Positions 11,790 through 23,367 of a stretch of 64,000 bases of DNA are shown piece after piece. Position numbers and translations under genes: made by a program. This DNA comes from Knoxdaviesia capensis. Lineage: Eukaryota > Ascomycota > Sordariomycetes > Microascales > Gondwanamycetaceae. The first letter of the stretch is position 1. Every line of letters starts with the position of its first letter. The stretch covers positions 3,410,574 to 3,474,573 of the forward strand of contig LNGK01000005.1 of assembly GCA_001510575.1 (NCBI GenBank), in the 5' to 3' direction. The notes under the pieces are model-generated. The model made no database searches, was not told where the DNA came from, and saw nothing but the letters and a program-made list of their open reading frames with translations.

Positions 11790-12280
11790 CAGGGGGGCTA
11801 TCTTTGATGGTAATGAAATTTGCTTCTGTGTTGTTTCTCTTCATTTCCCCGGCTCATGGTTCTTGATCTTGGGGGTTTCTTCATTTTCGTCCTTTCATTT
11901 CTTACGGTGCGTGTGGGTATTGTTATCAGCCATGTGGCCGCCGCTGTTATGTGATTTAAAATCTACAGGAGAGAGGTGCATAATATCATGTATCAAAAGC
12001 CAGAGCGTACACTATCCTGTGATGTGGAGGAGGTTGTCTTATTTACAGTGAAAAGCTCAAGTGCGCAGATCGTGGGCGGCTGTTTCCGAGGCTGGATGTG
12101 ATTTTTCATTGAAATATAAACGGCTATGAAAGTCTATACCGAGATACAGAGCGCACGCAAAACCTGAAGTCACCAACAACATCATATGAAACAAATCGTC
12201 AAGCACCAGATGCAAGACCAGCCAGCCCCCAGACCGCACATATAGATATAAGTTCCCACGAATCAGTCACTCAGCCAAGT
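11790..12280. other. Convergent 3' intergenic region
   Basis: 491 bases between the stop codons of two convergent genes. It should hold both 3' ends. T-rich on plus near 11800-11900; no gene seen. Confidence 0.6.
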
Positions 12281-14511
12281 CTACACCCGGAAACTCTTGC
12301 GCACGGCATCGCCAAACCTCCGCACCGCGGTCTCCATGCTGGCCTCGCTGGCGGCGCCGTAGGTGGCGCGGAAGAACAGGCCGGACGGCGGGCCGGTCTT
12401 GCCGTGCGAGTCGGCGCGGAACCACGAGCCGCGGGCCACGAGCACGCCGGCGTCGACGGCGGCGTGGAAGATCTCGTCTTCCAGCTCGGCGATGGGGCGG
12501 GTGGCGGCGTCGGGGTGTTTGGTGTGGTCGAGGGTGAACCAGAGCTGCAGGAACAGTGTTGGTTGGTTTAGCTGGGTGCATCTTCGTTGCTGAAAAGAGA
12601 AAAGAAAAAAAAAACCCCCAGGAACGGATGGACTAAGATAAGAAAAGACAGGGGAGGGGAGGGGGAAAAAAAAGGCAACTTACGAACATGCCGGCGGCCG
12701 GCGGCGTCCAGCTCACAATGTCGGCGGGGAGGTGCTCGGCACACGCGTCGAGCATGGCGTTCCGGCGGCGCGTGTACTGGGCGCGCAGGTGCATCAGCCA
12801 GCGCAGGTAGCCCTCGTGGCCCCAGGCCGAGTCGAGCATGCGGTGCAGCACGACCTGGGCGATGCCGCTGGGGCCCTGGCTGGCCACCTCGGCGTGGCGG
12901 ATGTAGCGCTCGATGATCTGCGCCGACGCCGTCACCCAGCCCATGCGCGAGCCGGGCACGAGCACCTTGGAGAACGAGTCCATGCGCATCACGCGGCCGT
13001 CGGTGTCGATGCTCAGCAGCGACGGGATCAGCCCCGACAGGAACGCGTCGATCGACTGCGCGGTCTCTGGGGCGGCACCGGCGGCGGCGGCACCGGCGGC
13101 ACCGGCGCGTGTTGCCGGGTCTTGGTACGGCGGCATCTGCAGGAAGTAGTACGGCTCGTCCTCGAGGATGTACACGTCGTGGCGGCGGCACACGTCGTAG
13201 ATGGCCTTGCGGCGCTCGGGGCCCTGCGTGGCGCCGGTGGGGTTCTGGCCCGACGGCACGGTGTACAGAACGTGCGGCTTGCGCGAGCCGCGCGCCGCCT
13301 CGTCCCAGTTGGTCAGCATATCGTCGAACGCCTGCGGGATCAGGCCCTCGGCGTCGACCGGCACTCCGACGGTCGCGATGCCCAGCGGCGTGATGGTCTC
13401 CAGGGCGGTGGAGAACGAGTACTCCTCCGTCACCACGGTGTCATGGCGTTCCTTGTCGCAGAACATCCGCAGAGCCTGCTCAAGCGCCCCGGTGCTTGCG
13501 ATGGTCTGCGCACACTGCCAGTCGGCGTACGGCGGGCGGTACACCAGCTCGGTGTGCTCGGTGACCCATCGCATCATCTGGGCGGAGCCGGTGGCCTGGG
13601 TGTAGTTCAGGGCGATCGAGAGGTCGTATTCGGGGGCGTCGGGCTCGGTCGACATGGTGTCGTACTTGCCGATGTGTAGGTCCAGCCCGTCGGCAGCGGC
13701 GTCGGCCTCGGAGAAGAAGGGGGGTTTCGGTACGTGGAGGGAGATTTCGGAGATGGGGAAGTTCTCGCTGGAAGGAAGGCCGCCGCCGAGCGAGATCAGG
13801 CCGGGCTTCTTGAGGTACACGGCGGCTTGCTTGAGGGAGCAGGGTTGGCGGGCTTTGCTTTCGGCGGTGAGATGGTCTGTACAGAAAGGTTGGTTAGAGC
13901 GGGGGCGAGTGAGGTCGGATAAGCACTATAAAACCACGTACGATCCCATTTCCGCGCAAGAGGCTTTCCGGTAGTCTACAGTAGTGCAATTCAAAGTCAG
14001 CACTCAGTTCCACGTCGGAGGACAATCTATTAGGTCACCATACCGGAGCCTTGAACATATCACTGTTGGATGGGGCAGCAACGCCGGCAACAAGGCGGCC
14101 GGCAGCGGCACGACGGGCGTAGATGTCTCGGAGAGCAGCTGAATAGGATCCGGCCTCAGGCTCAACCTCAGCCGGCGCCGCCGGGTCAACAGCGGCAGCA
14201 GCTTCGGAAGTACGCAGGCCAGAAGTATGCAGATTCATCTTTGACCGAGGCAGCACCGACGCCGGAAAGACGGCCGATCCGGCACCACCGCTAGCAGCGG
14301 CAGGCATGGCGGGGTCACGGGAGGGCAAACGGGGCCAAAGACGATGAGAGTGGACGATAGCAGGGGAAACCAGATGGCTCAGGGGTCGTCTCGCAGCGGG
14401 ATCGAGGCTAGGAACACGGGGGTGGATAGGGGACCATGCCCTGGAAGCAGACAAAGTTCTGGAAGCCTGCGAGAGCGAGGAGGGAGACCTCGAGGTTCTT
14501 ATGGACGCCAT
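12281..14511 (-). CDS. ARO8-type PLP aminotransferase (aromatic / 2-aminoadipate) with targeting-like leader
   Basis: Transfers amino groups between aromatic (or aminoadipate/kynurenine-type) amino acids and 2-oxoacids. I model four exons: 14511-14044, 13975-13942, 13876-12684 and 12544-12281 (652 residues). All junctions have GT-AG borders and consistent phase, and together rebuild SNSDMFKAP-TTGKPLARKWDH-HLTAESKARQP, then the family block LKKPGLISLGGGLPSSE. Further: SGQNPTGAT, ILEDEPYYFLQMP, and the PLP lysine in SFSKVLVPGSRMGW (near 471). The C-terminal exon encodes LWFTLDHTKHPD and ARGSWFRAD. The first ~70 residues are rich in Ser/Arg/Pro and nearly free of acidic residues, resembling a mitochondrial presequence. 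The Ala-rich insertion after YYFLQMPPYQDPATR is unusual. Substrate preference cannot be told from sequence alone. Confidence 0.9.
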
Positions 14512-17500
14512 GATAGCCCTCTCTTTTGGGGGTTTTGGCCCGAGAAAACGAAAGCACCCGAGAAAGGCACGGGTCTAGTGCTTGGTCCAACGGAACACCA
14601 GACGAAAAAAAAAACGTCAGTTTGGGTTGGGGTAGAGCAAACAAAAATTAAGGGCGCGAGTAGCCGGTGAGGAGAAAGCGAGACACACGCTATCTCGGAG
14701 GCCGGATCCGACAAGTTGGGAGTCACACTACCTGATCGGACAATGGGTGCGGAAGTGCACGTGAATGAATTCGGAGAAGAGCGTGTAAAGCCCAGGCACA
14801 CACACACGGCGTCAAGCAGTTTCGCTTTGCCAATGGAAACCGGACGAGTCAGAACTCTGTATGATATGACGGCGGTGGTTCTGCGTGTCTATCTCCAAAA
14901 TCGGTAATGTCGGTGAGGAGGTTAAACGATTAGTGGTAGGGGAAACGGACAACCTAAAATAAACCCGTGGTTAGCCTTTAGCTGGCATTGGGGCGAAACA
15001 CGCAAGGCCCAGAAAAACGCAACCAGGGGTGAAGAAGATATGAAGAAGCCTGGCTGTGTGGGAACCTTTTTGAGGGGTTGATCTTCGTTGAAGTCCTCTT
15101 GTGGATGAAGTGTGGCCACGCTCCGGCCGCCGGAGCAGAAACGGTGACTCGCGATACCAAGGTGCGGTCCGGAGAGAGGAACTGATATGGTAGACGGCGG
15201 TGATTCGCCAATTTCGTCCGGTCAGCATGTGTCCATGCGATAACCAACAGAGGCGAAAGGACTCTGTGGTAGTGCCAGGCCGATTGGAGTTAGCGATAAG
15301 CGGACGAAGCTTTTTTGCGGGGATCTCGAAAACCGAACAAAACGGCAAGCCAAGGAACGGGCCAACAGTTTGAGTTGAAAAGGGCCCAGAACTCACCCGC
15401 ACGGTATTCCGAAGACTGCATTAGTGTTGCAGCCGGCCCAGTTTTTGAGGGCACGGAGGAGTGATACGCCCTTGGGTCGACGATTTCGACAACGGCGAGT
15501 ACGAAATCGGGAAGAGAAGGGTTCTCTATAAGCGGGGGACAAGACAAGCTCAGGTTCGAGGTTGGCCAAAGCAGCGGCGATATGTCAGAGCAGGCCCGTT
15601 TCCATATATCATCGAGCAGATGAATTCGGTGAGGTGAAGTCGTTGGTGACTGACGGGGGAAGATTCGCGCAATACGGGGGCTAGGGTTAGGGTTGGTATG
15701 GGAATTTCACATTTCAGAATTGTGTGAGGAAGATAGGGCTTGGGCGAAAGAAACCCTGTGAGCACAAATCAGTTCACGATTACCAAAGGAAGGACAGTAT
15801 GATGCCTGCCTATTTAATGTCTCTGGTAGTTGTGGCTCTGATCAGAGGAAAGTGCGAGTATCAAAATGCATATGGAAGGAGGTCTGTCAGGACAGAGCAC
15901 TAGCGGGTGAAGATGGCATGCCTAACCCTAGAGGTCAAGCACGACGACGAGAGAAGTTGAAGTCGAACGACTGTTACAAAACATATCCATAAGTCTCAGA
16001 GAATGGAGAACTACCAACAGCTTATCAATCAACTTCTTCTCTGGGTGAACCCGACGGCCCAAAACCGATGAGCCGAATTGCACCCCGACTCCGGCAGAGG
16101 AGTGGTGTTTCTGCTCCCCGAAGCGAGCCTTGAAATAGAGCCGGTACCTGCCATCCATCACCTTACAGTGGAGAGTTTCTTCACTCTCCCTCGGGGATCG
16201 CCTTGCGAACACACACGGGGTTGTGTGTTTGCATGAAAGCCACGACACAGACCACCGGACGGACGGTGCCACGCCAAATATGGTTTGCTTATGCTGTTTG
16301 CCGTGAACAAACACTTGGTGACCTGCAAACCATGGGGCGGGCAGGGTCACCGGGACACACACGTGGGAACAAGTGGCCGAGAGGAAACTTGCGGTAAGAG
16401 GGAGAGAGAGAGAGGGAGTGTGTGTATGCCTAAACTCTGGAGTGGGATGTGTCCCGTGTACAGTACTGTATGTGCTTCTGCAATAACACCCCGAGATATA
16501 GACCGTTCGCATGGTTCGTTTGGGTCTGTGGCAGCCCCGTTCCAGCTCTCTCTCTCACATCACATACTGACTGATAAGCAATATACACCCTGGGCGAAGA
16601 ACGCAACAGACAGGCAAGCCGTCTTGGGATATCCACTGAACAAGCACGAACTATACCGCAAGTTCTGCCGTCTATAGCACGACAGCTCTCCGGTTTTTCT
16701 TGGGTGGATGTGGATGGCAACAAAGCCACATCTCGGCATCCGCTATTCCGAGGCTGGGAGACAGAGATAGGGAGAGGTGAGGAGAGGGACCGAGACAGAG
16801 CCACCGACTGGGTGGGTGTTTCGTTTGAGTGAAGGCAAACTCGAGCTGGCGAACCCATGGGTCTGGACTTCGTTTCTGTTTCAGTGGCTGTTCGAACCGA
16901 CACAACCAAGAAACACAAGAGTGGTGTGGATGGGCAAGATATTTCGGCCACCAACCAAGCAATGAATACGAAATTGAGTGCCCCGAACAAGTTAGTCTGG
17001 GTACAGCGCAATGGATGCATTTGCTGGTAAACCCCACTGGTTTATAGGTTTTGCCCCCTTCGACTTGCGCTTCAAAACCCCCGGTTAAAGCCGGTTAGCG
17101 AAGCTAAGTTCTGGGGTAAGCAGTGTCTTTTATTAGGGGGGGCTTTTTGATAGCTGCCAGAAGCTCGGGGCGCGGCGAAAAAGAGCTCTCGATACATACC
17201 ACTTCGATAACGGACGTGTGGTGGGAGTTTGATGCTTCCCCGAAGCAAACATTGAAAAGCGCGGTACGACAAACTGCGAGTTCCTCTTCTCCGTTTACCT
17301 TCCTGGACCAACCTGTGGATAAGCGAGTTCCCTTCTCAGAATGTGACTGCTCACCCACATCTTCTGTACGGACTTCTGGGGGTCGTTTTCTGATGGGGAG
17401 AGCTTCTTTTCCTCCTCCATGGTTCACCTTTGTGTGTTTCCACCCACTTTTTAACCCAAGCTTCAGGTGGAGCGTCGTCGCCATTAAATAAAGGTCGTCA

Positions 17501-17892
17501 GAGTATCCGAGAGCCGCCCTATCTTTCCATGCCTCCTGAGGTATGTGTGCCCCATTTTCCATCTGCGGCTCCGGCGGCAGTCTGTTCGTTGAAATATATA
17601 TATATATATATATATATTTGTAGAGAGAGAGAGTATCTCGTGCTTGCTGCATTTAGACTGATGGATCGTTTCTGTGCGGTTATCTGGTTCTCCCCTGCTC
17701 CTTCCTGTAATTTTCATCTTGACTTCCATCTCTAATTATCAACGGCGGCCTCTGACCTCACGAGCTCTCCTGCAGCTCCTAACTCTTCCCCCTTTCTTTT
17801 ACTTCATTTTCCTCTCTCTTCTTCATTTTTTTCTTTCTTTTTTCTTCTTATTTCTCTTTCCATAATCCTTTGACTTTACACGCCCCATTCAA
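14512..17892. other. Divergent intergenic region
   Basis: 3.4 kb between two divergent genes. No supported gene; frames are short or low-complexity. It holds telomere-like motifs at 15681-15694 and 15921-15930, a TA microsatellite at about 17593-17618, and a CT-rich leader at about 17760-17880 just before the F-box-type gene. Confidence 0.5.
17593..17618. repeat. TA dinucleotide microsatellite
   Basis: An uninterrupted run of about 12 AT units followed by a short GA run. Confidence 0.9.
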
Positions 17893-19284
17893 ATGCCGTT
17901 CCTCAAGCTTTACCCGGTTCTCCGGGACATCTTCGAGCTATTCTGTCCGCATTGCAGCGACCGGCCCAGCTTCCGCTTCACTGAACCCATCCTCGAACCA
18001 TTCTGCTGCGAAGGGAAGCCATATTTCCCCCAGGGCGATGCTCGCACGCTCGCAGCTCTATGTCTCACTTGCCGGGCAGTACGGGACATTGCCGAGCCGC
18101 TGTTGTACCATAACGTTTTCTTGGGCTGGCTCGGCATGGCCCGCTTCAGCCGGACGCTGATCCAGCGCCCGGACCTGCGCCGCCATGTGCGCGGCCTGGC
18201 GGCCAACCCGCAGAGCGATCTGGACGAACTAGCGGACTTCTTCTTTACCCCCGCCGACCTCGGCCTCCTGAACCAGCTGGTCCTCCAGTATACCCCCGCC
18301 ATGGACGAGGAGAGCTTCGGCTGGCCGCTCCCCGGCCCCGACAGCCCCCTCTACAACAGCCAGGACGAAGTGAAATACCACCCCCAGTACCCGTTCGGCA
18401 GTACCAGTGGCTCACCACACACGTTGCGGGGGAATGACATTGAACGACTGTTCAGTCTTCTCATAGCCTTATGCCCCAACATTGAGGCGGCCGGCTGTCT
18501 GATGGCATATGATTCCAGGTTCTGCTTCAATGCGCCGGGGTCTCTGCCAAATCTGCGGGCCATTGTCGCCTACCAGGACGCGAGCGAGAACGGATTCGAT
18601 ATGTGCAGTCTGTGGGGTCTTCTACGTGCTGCCACCAACCTCGAGTGCATGACACACTACAGGCTGGAAGAGGTGTCGATTGTGCCGCCGATGCCGCGGA
18701 TGAAGCGCCTCCGCCTCGTCCATTCGGCGCTAGACTCGCAATGTTTGGACATGGTGCTAGAGAAATGTCCGGGCCTGGAGGAATTGGAGTTCAGCTACCG
18801 GGGTGATGGTAACTGGAACGACACCTTTACCGCCAGAGAGCTTACTCAAGCCATCCGGACGGTGCCGAAGCTGCGCCGTCTAAACTTCAATGCTGACTGC
18901 CACACTCTCCCCCCCGAGCCGGAAAGCGAGACGGCCTTCGGCCCACTGGCCGGCATGGAACACCTCGAGGAACTGAGTGTCTCGGCAAGCGTCCTCCGGG
19001 ATCTTGGCGATGACATGGACGGAATCAACCTGTCCAAGCACGCGCTGACCGAGGTCCTGCCGCGCGGGCTGCGGCGGCTCCGCATCTACGACTGTGACGA
19101 CACCCACGGCCTGGACCGGGCGCTGCTGCACCTGGCCACGGTTATCAAAACCGACTTTCCGAATCTCCAGTCCATCGAGGTGATGGCAGATGTCGACCAG
19201 CATCGCCCGCTGGTGCTCACGACGTTTCAGGACCTGGACATGGAGGTGGTGTTCACAAGGGTTCAGGTTGAGGGTTGGTATTAA
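17893..19284 (+). CDS. F-box / leucine-rich-repeat-like fungal protein
   Basis: Single-exon frame of 463 residues. The N-terminal part contains LAALCLTCRAVRDIAEPLLYHNVFL, the pattern seen at the end of degenerate fungal F-box domains, where Leu-Cys-Leu-Thr-Cys-Arg packs against SKP1. The rest has scattered leucine-rich strands (MKRLRLVHSALDSQCLDMVL, CPGLEELEFSYRG, LRRLNFNADCH, HLEELSVSASVLRDL, GLRRLRIYDCDD), consistent with an irregular LRR solenoid. Proteins of this kind are usually substrate receptors of SCF ubiquitin ligases, but the target is unknown and the N-terminal F-box is weak, so a role is inference. The ATG at 17893 follows a CT-rich leader and is the first in the frame. Confidence 0.75.
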   Translation: MPFLKLYPVLRDIFELFCPHCSDRPSFRFTEPILEPFCCEGKPYFPQGDARTLAALCLTCRAVRDIAEPLLYHNVFLGWLGMARFSRTLIQRPDLRRHVRGLAANPQSDLDELADFFFTPADLGLLNQLVLQYTPAMDEESFGWPLPGPDSPLYNSQDEVKYHPQYPFGSTSGSPHTLRGNDIERLFSLLIALCPNIEAAGCLMAYDSRFCFNAPGSLPNLRAIVAYQDASENGFDMCSLWGLLRAATNLECMTHYRLEEVSIVPPMPRMKRLRLVHSALDSQCLDMVLEKCPGLEELEFSYRGDGNWNDTFTARELTQAIRTVPKLRRLNFNADCHTLPPEPESETAFGPLAGMEHLEELSVSASVLRDLGDDMDGINLSKHALTEVLPRGLRRLRIYDCDDTHGLDRALLHLATVIKTDFPNLQSIEVMADVDQHRPLVLTTFQDLDMEVVFTRVQVEGWY

Positions 19285-20426
19285 ATGTCTGAATGAGTGG
19301 ATGTGTTACACGGCGGGTATCAAAATATAGATCGTCTTTTTTTTTTTTTTCCCTCTCTTTTTCTTTGCGCCCGGAGGATGAAGTTAGATTTTCTTGGATG
19401 TATATAATGACGGACTTCCCGCCTTCTTGTTTCCGTTTGTTTCCTTCTGACGCACCTTCCGACTCACCACTTTAAGTTGACTGTGTAGAGTTTGTTGTGG
19501 CCGCCATTATTCCCACTTGCGGCTTGCTCATGCGTCACTTTTGAAGACCGGGTTCTCCCCGAGACAGAAGAGAAAAAAAAAGGCCGTAAGAAACAATGTG
19601 AACAAAGGGCTGGGCTGGGAAATACGATATCTCCCGACCGACTCTTGCTCGATATCTTCGGTGGTGTTTAGCAAGGGTTCATTCGACAAAAGAGGCAGAC
19701 TCCACGTATAAAACCCGAGTCTCACCACCAGGCAGAGTTAGCGCGCAGAGCTCGAAATCGCCTGGGTGGCCATAGTGCGGCTAATTCCCGGCTAGCACGG
19801 ACCACTCTCGTATTACTGCTACAACCAACCACCTAGAAAAAAGAAAGAAAAAAAAAAACACGCGCCAGGGGTAAAACACACCTTTTTCCTTCCGACTTTT
19901 AGTTCTTTTGTCCTTCGAGGTGCCTTCTTCCGGGGCGAAGCTTGGGAACACCGCCAAAAAAAAAAGAAAGAAAAACCAAAAACCAACCCCCTCCAAATCG
20001 TGCGGAAGGTGCAGGGGGTGAAGCTCTCCCAAACAAGAAAGCTTCACCTCGACTCGCACTTGCCAACACATGCAGGACAAGGGAAAAAAACCCCCCCAAA
20101 AACCAACATGTTGCGTCACATATAATCATACGCACACCTCGTTAAGGTGTTATACCCTTTAATCCGATATTGCACTCCTCCCTCTCTCTCTCTCTCTCTC
20201 TCTGTCCTTCTTTTCTTCCATCTTCTTTTCTTCTTCTTCTTCCTCCTGCATAATCTTCCTGCAGCCAGCCCTTTTGTGTTTTCATCCCGAGATTTGACGA
20301 TTATCACCTTCACGATCTTGAAGAGCCTCACCTGACTTTTTGACTGGCTGGTTCACGCTTCTTGGTGCCCAACCTTTCCTTTCCTCCGTCTCTCTATCCT
20401 CAGTCCCTCCCTCTCCTTCATTCACA
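19285..20426. other. Intergenic region with CT-rich promoter
   Basis: No gene seen. Contains A-rich runs around 19835-19860 and 19955-19985 and a (CT)n tract at about 20179-20203 followed by a pyrimidine-rich leader up to the CRH gene. Confidence 0.5.
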
Positions 20427-21645
20427 ATGGCTGGACTCTTCCGCCGTATAGCCTTCCTGGCCTCGTTATGTGCTCTGGCTCCCGTGTCAGTTCGCGCCCA
20501 AACATGGACCGACTGCAACCCTATGCTAGGTATGTTACCGTCTCTCAGCTCTTCATTCCGTGCGGGACGGCTCACCGTCAGCTCGGTATACTAACACTGC
20601 GCCTTTCCCTGTCTCTCTCCCTCTAGTCACCTGTCCTGCCGATCCCGCCCTGGGAATGACCATCAAGGTCGACTTTACTCAAGGCTCCGTCAACTCGTTC
20701 ATCCCCTCCGGCCCGGTGTCGTACGACCGTGACGGCGCCGCGTTCACCGTGTCGTCCGGCGGCCAGGCCCCGCAGCTGGCCTCGACCTTCTACATCATGT
20801 TCGGCCGCGTGGAGATGACGATGAAGTCGGCGCCCGGCGTCGGCATCGTCAGCTCGATGGTGCTGCAGTCCGACAACCTCGACGAGATCGACTTCGAGTG
20901 GCTGGGCGGCGACGACCAGCAGGTGCAGACCAATTACTTCGGCAAGGGCATTGTCGGCGGCTACACGCGCGGCCAGATCAACCCGGCGCCCAACAACCAG
21001 GACTGGCACACGTACGTCATCGACTGGACCAAGGACCGCATCGTGTGGACCATGGACGGCGTCGAGCTGCGCACCCAGACCGCCGCCACCGCCGAGCCCA
21101 ACCAGTACCCCCAGACCCCCATGCAGGTCAAGTTCGGCTCGTGGGCCGGCGGCGACCCGGCCAACCCGCCCGGCACCAGCAGCTGGGCCGGCGGCGTGAC
21201 CGACTACTCCAAGGGCCCGTTCTCCATGCGCGTGCGCTCGATCAAGGTCGCCGACTACTCCACCGGCACCGAGTACCGCTACACCGACAAGACCGGCTCG
21301 TGGCAGTCGATCGAGGCCGTCGGCGGCGAGGTCAACGGAAATATCGGCAAGGCCGCCACCCTCACCGTCACCTCGAGCGCGCCCACCCCGACCTACACCT
21401 CCGCCCCGACCATCCCGGCCGGCATTGCCACCCCGACCGAGAAGCCCACCAGCCAGAAGACCGGCTGGCCGTGGGTGGCCGATGCCACCCCGACCCGCGG
21501 CGCCATTCCCGAGGGCTGGCGCATGACCGAGGAGGGCAAGATCATCCCCATCAACAACAATGCTCCGGTGGTGCGGTCGCCGATGGTGCTGGTGGTTGTG
21601 GCCACGCTCTTCTCTGCCGTTGTTGCCCTCGTGGGGAAGTTGTAG
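20427..21645 (+). CDS. GPI-anchored cell wall transglycosylase, CRH/GH16 family
   Basis: Crosslinks chitin to beta-glucan in the cell wall. Exons 20427-20529 and 20627-21645 give 373 residues. The intron has GTATGT and CTCTAG borders and a TACTAAC branch, and rejoins TDCNPMLVTCPADPALG, the family's Cys-containing start. Seen: signal peptide ending in VSVRAQ; the GH16 active site DEIDFEWLG (nucleophile Glu near 121, acid/base Glu near 125); HTYVIDWTKDRIVWTMDG; and the W-rich carbohydrate-facing block. After the catalytic domain comes a Ser/Thr/Pro-rich stretch and a hydrophobic tail (MVLVVVATLFSAVVALVGKL) preceded by small residues, as required for a GPI anchor. No chitin-binding CBM18 module is present. 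Which CRH subgroup it belongs to is not determined. Confidence 0.94.
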
Positions 21646-23367
21646 CCACAGCACGACTCCCCTCTGTTCCTCTCTGTTCCTCTCTTTTTCTTTTTTTCTT
21701 CTTTTCTTTTCCCCCTTGCGGCTTAACCAACCGCCCTGCATTAATATTTTGCTTTTTGTTTTTTCACCACCGGAGCATCGGACAGCGTTATTCTTCCCAA
21801 GACCTCTTTTTTTCGTCGTCTTTGATTTTGATTTTGATTTTCTTTTTTTATCTTTTGTTTCTTGCATTTTCACGGGCTCATGGTTTGGGATGAATCTTTT
21901 ACACGCATTTGATGGGTAACGCATATATAGAACTTGGGTTTTGCTTTTCCTTTCGGGACTCGACAGTCTGTTTCTGGGGGGTTTTTGTTTATGGTTTCAT
22001 TCGGGTCCGTGAGACCCGGATACTTCGCCCTCGTCGTCATTGAGACCGGGTTTAATGCGTCGACTTATGAATTTTGAAGGGGTCCGGGACATGATGCCCC
22101 CTCTGAGAGAGTATGGTCTCTTTACGTCTTTTTATGTTACGCTGGCTACTGAATACACGATCTTCCGGGGACCGAGTGTTCAAACACTCTCTCTCCGTTC
22201 TTCCACCTATGCTTCTCCTATCATACCTGCCGTGCCGCGCTGTGAATGCCGATTGAAAAAAGCTTTGGGTCCGTAGTTGTCCCCTGACTAACACCAGAGA
22301 CCGACTACACATCGTGCCGTACGTAGGCACATGCTTCTTCACCTGGGTTTGGTCTCATCGAAAAAGAGAAGGCCCCTGACACTGCGTCTACGCAAGAGTG
22401 GACTAGCACACATATCTCGGAAGATATTTTCCACCGAAGCCATCGGCCATGGGCGGCAACCACAACTCTCACAGCGCCAGCACAGAGGAGAGCAGACGAC
22501 GGGCGAGGATCCCAGACTTGGAGTTTTTGCTTCTGTGCAAAAGGCAAAACCAATGAAGATCTCAGAACACCGCCTACCGGAAGACAGGACACACAAGAGG
22601 AGCGACCCAGGGACATGTATTTTACATATAATATCTTCCCCAGTAAGGAGAAACAAAAAGGGACCTAGAGGAAGAAGCAGCCAACAACCCAAGTTCCATA
22701 GACCAGAGCAAAAGAGGTAAAAGGAGAAAAAAACATGTGACTGCCATGGTCTTTGAACACCAATAGTAACCAAGAGAGTAGATCTTGTATGAGAAAATCA
22801 AGAGAGAGGGAGGGACGACATAAAAAGAAAAAAAAATCCAAGAACCCAGATCTTTCACCACAGAAGAAAGAGTGACAGACAGGCAAAGAGAAAGAGAAGA
22901 GAAAAAGAATTATACAACCAGTTAATAGAAGGAAACCAAAAAAGAAAAAGGAAAAAAATGAGGACATAAAAGGTTAATATAAGAAACAGTAGGAAGACAA
23001 GGTTTCAAGACAAGAAAAAGAAAAGGAAAAAAAGCATCATAACACCAAGAGAAGGGGGAAAAGAAAAAACACAAAATAAAAAATCTAACACCGAAGTTCT
23101 ATGCCCAGTTCATTTTTATTCTAGACTCCCGTCTCCATTCCTTCCTTCCTTCATATCTCCGATAATCTGGGGTTTTATTAATCCGTTCTTTGGTTTTCGT
23201 AGGTGGGTAAGTTTCTCGTTTCGTTTTCTTTGGAAGAGTGCTTCGATCTGATCGATGTACGGCGTAAAAAAAGAAAAAAAAGAAGAAAAGAACTTGTAGT
23301 CCAACAGTGCGGAGGGACCGACTGGTGATGGTGAGAGGAGCCGGACAGGTAGTCGGAACACGGGCGT
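21646..23367. other. Convergent 3' intergenic region
   Basis: 1.7 kb between the CRH stop and the topoisomerase stop. T-rich on plus at 21670-21860 and purine-rich from about 22600 to 23090. No supported gene. Confidence 0.5.
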
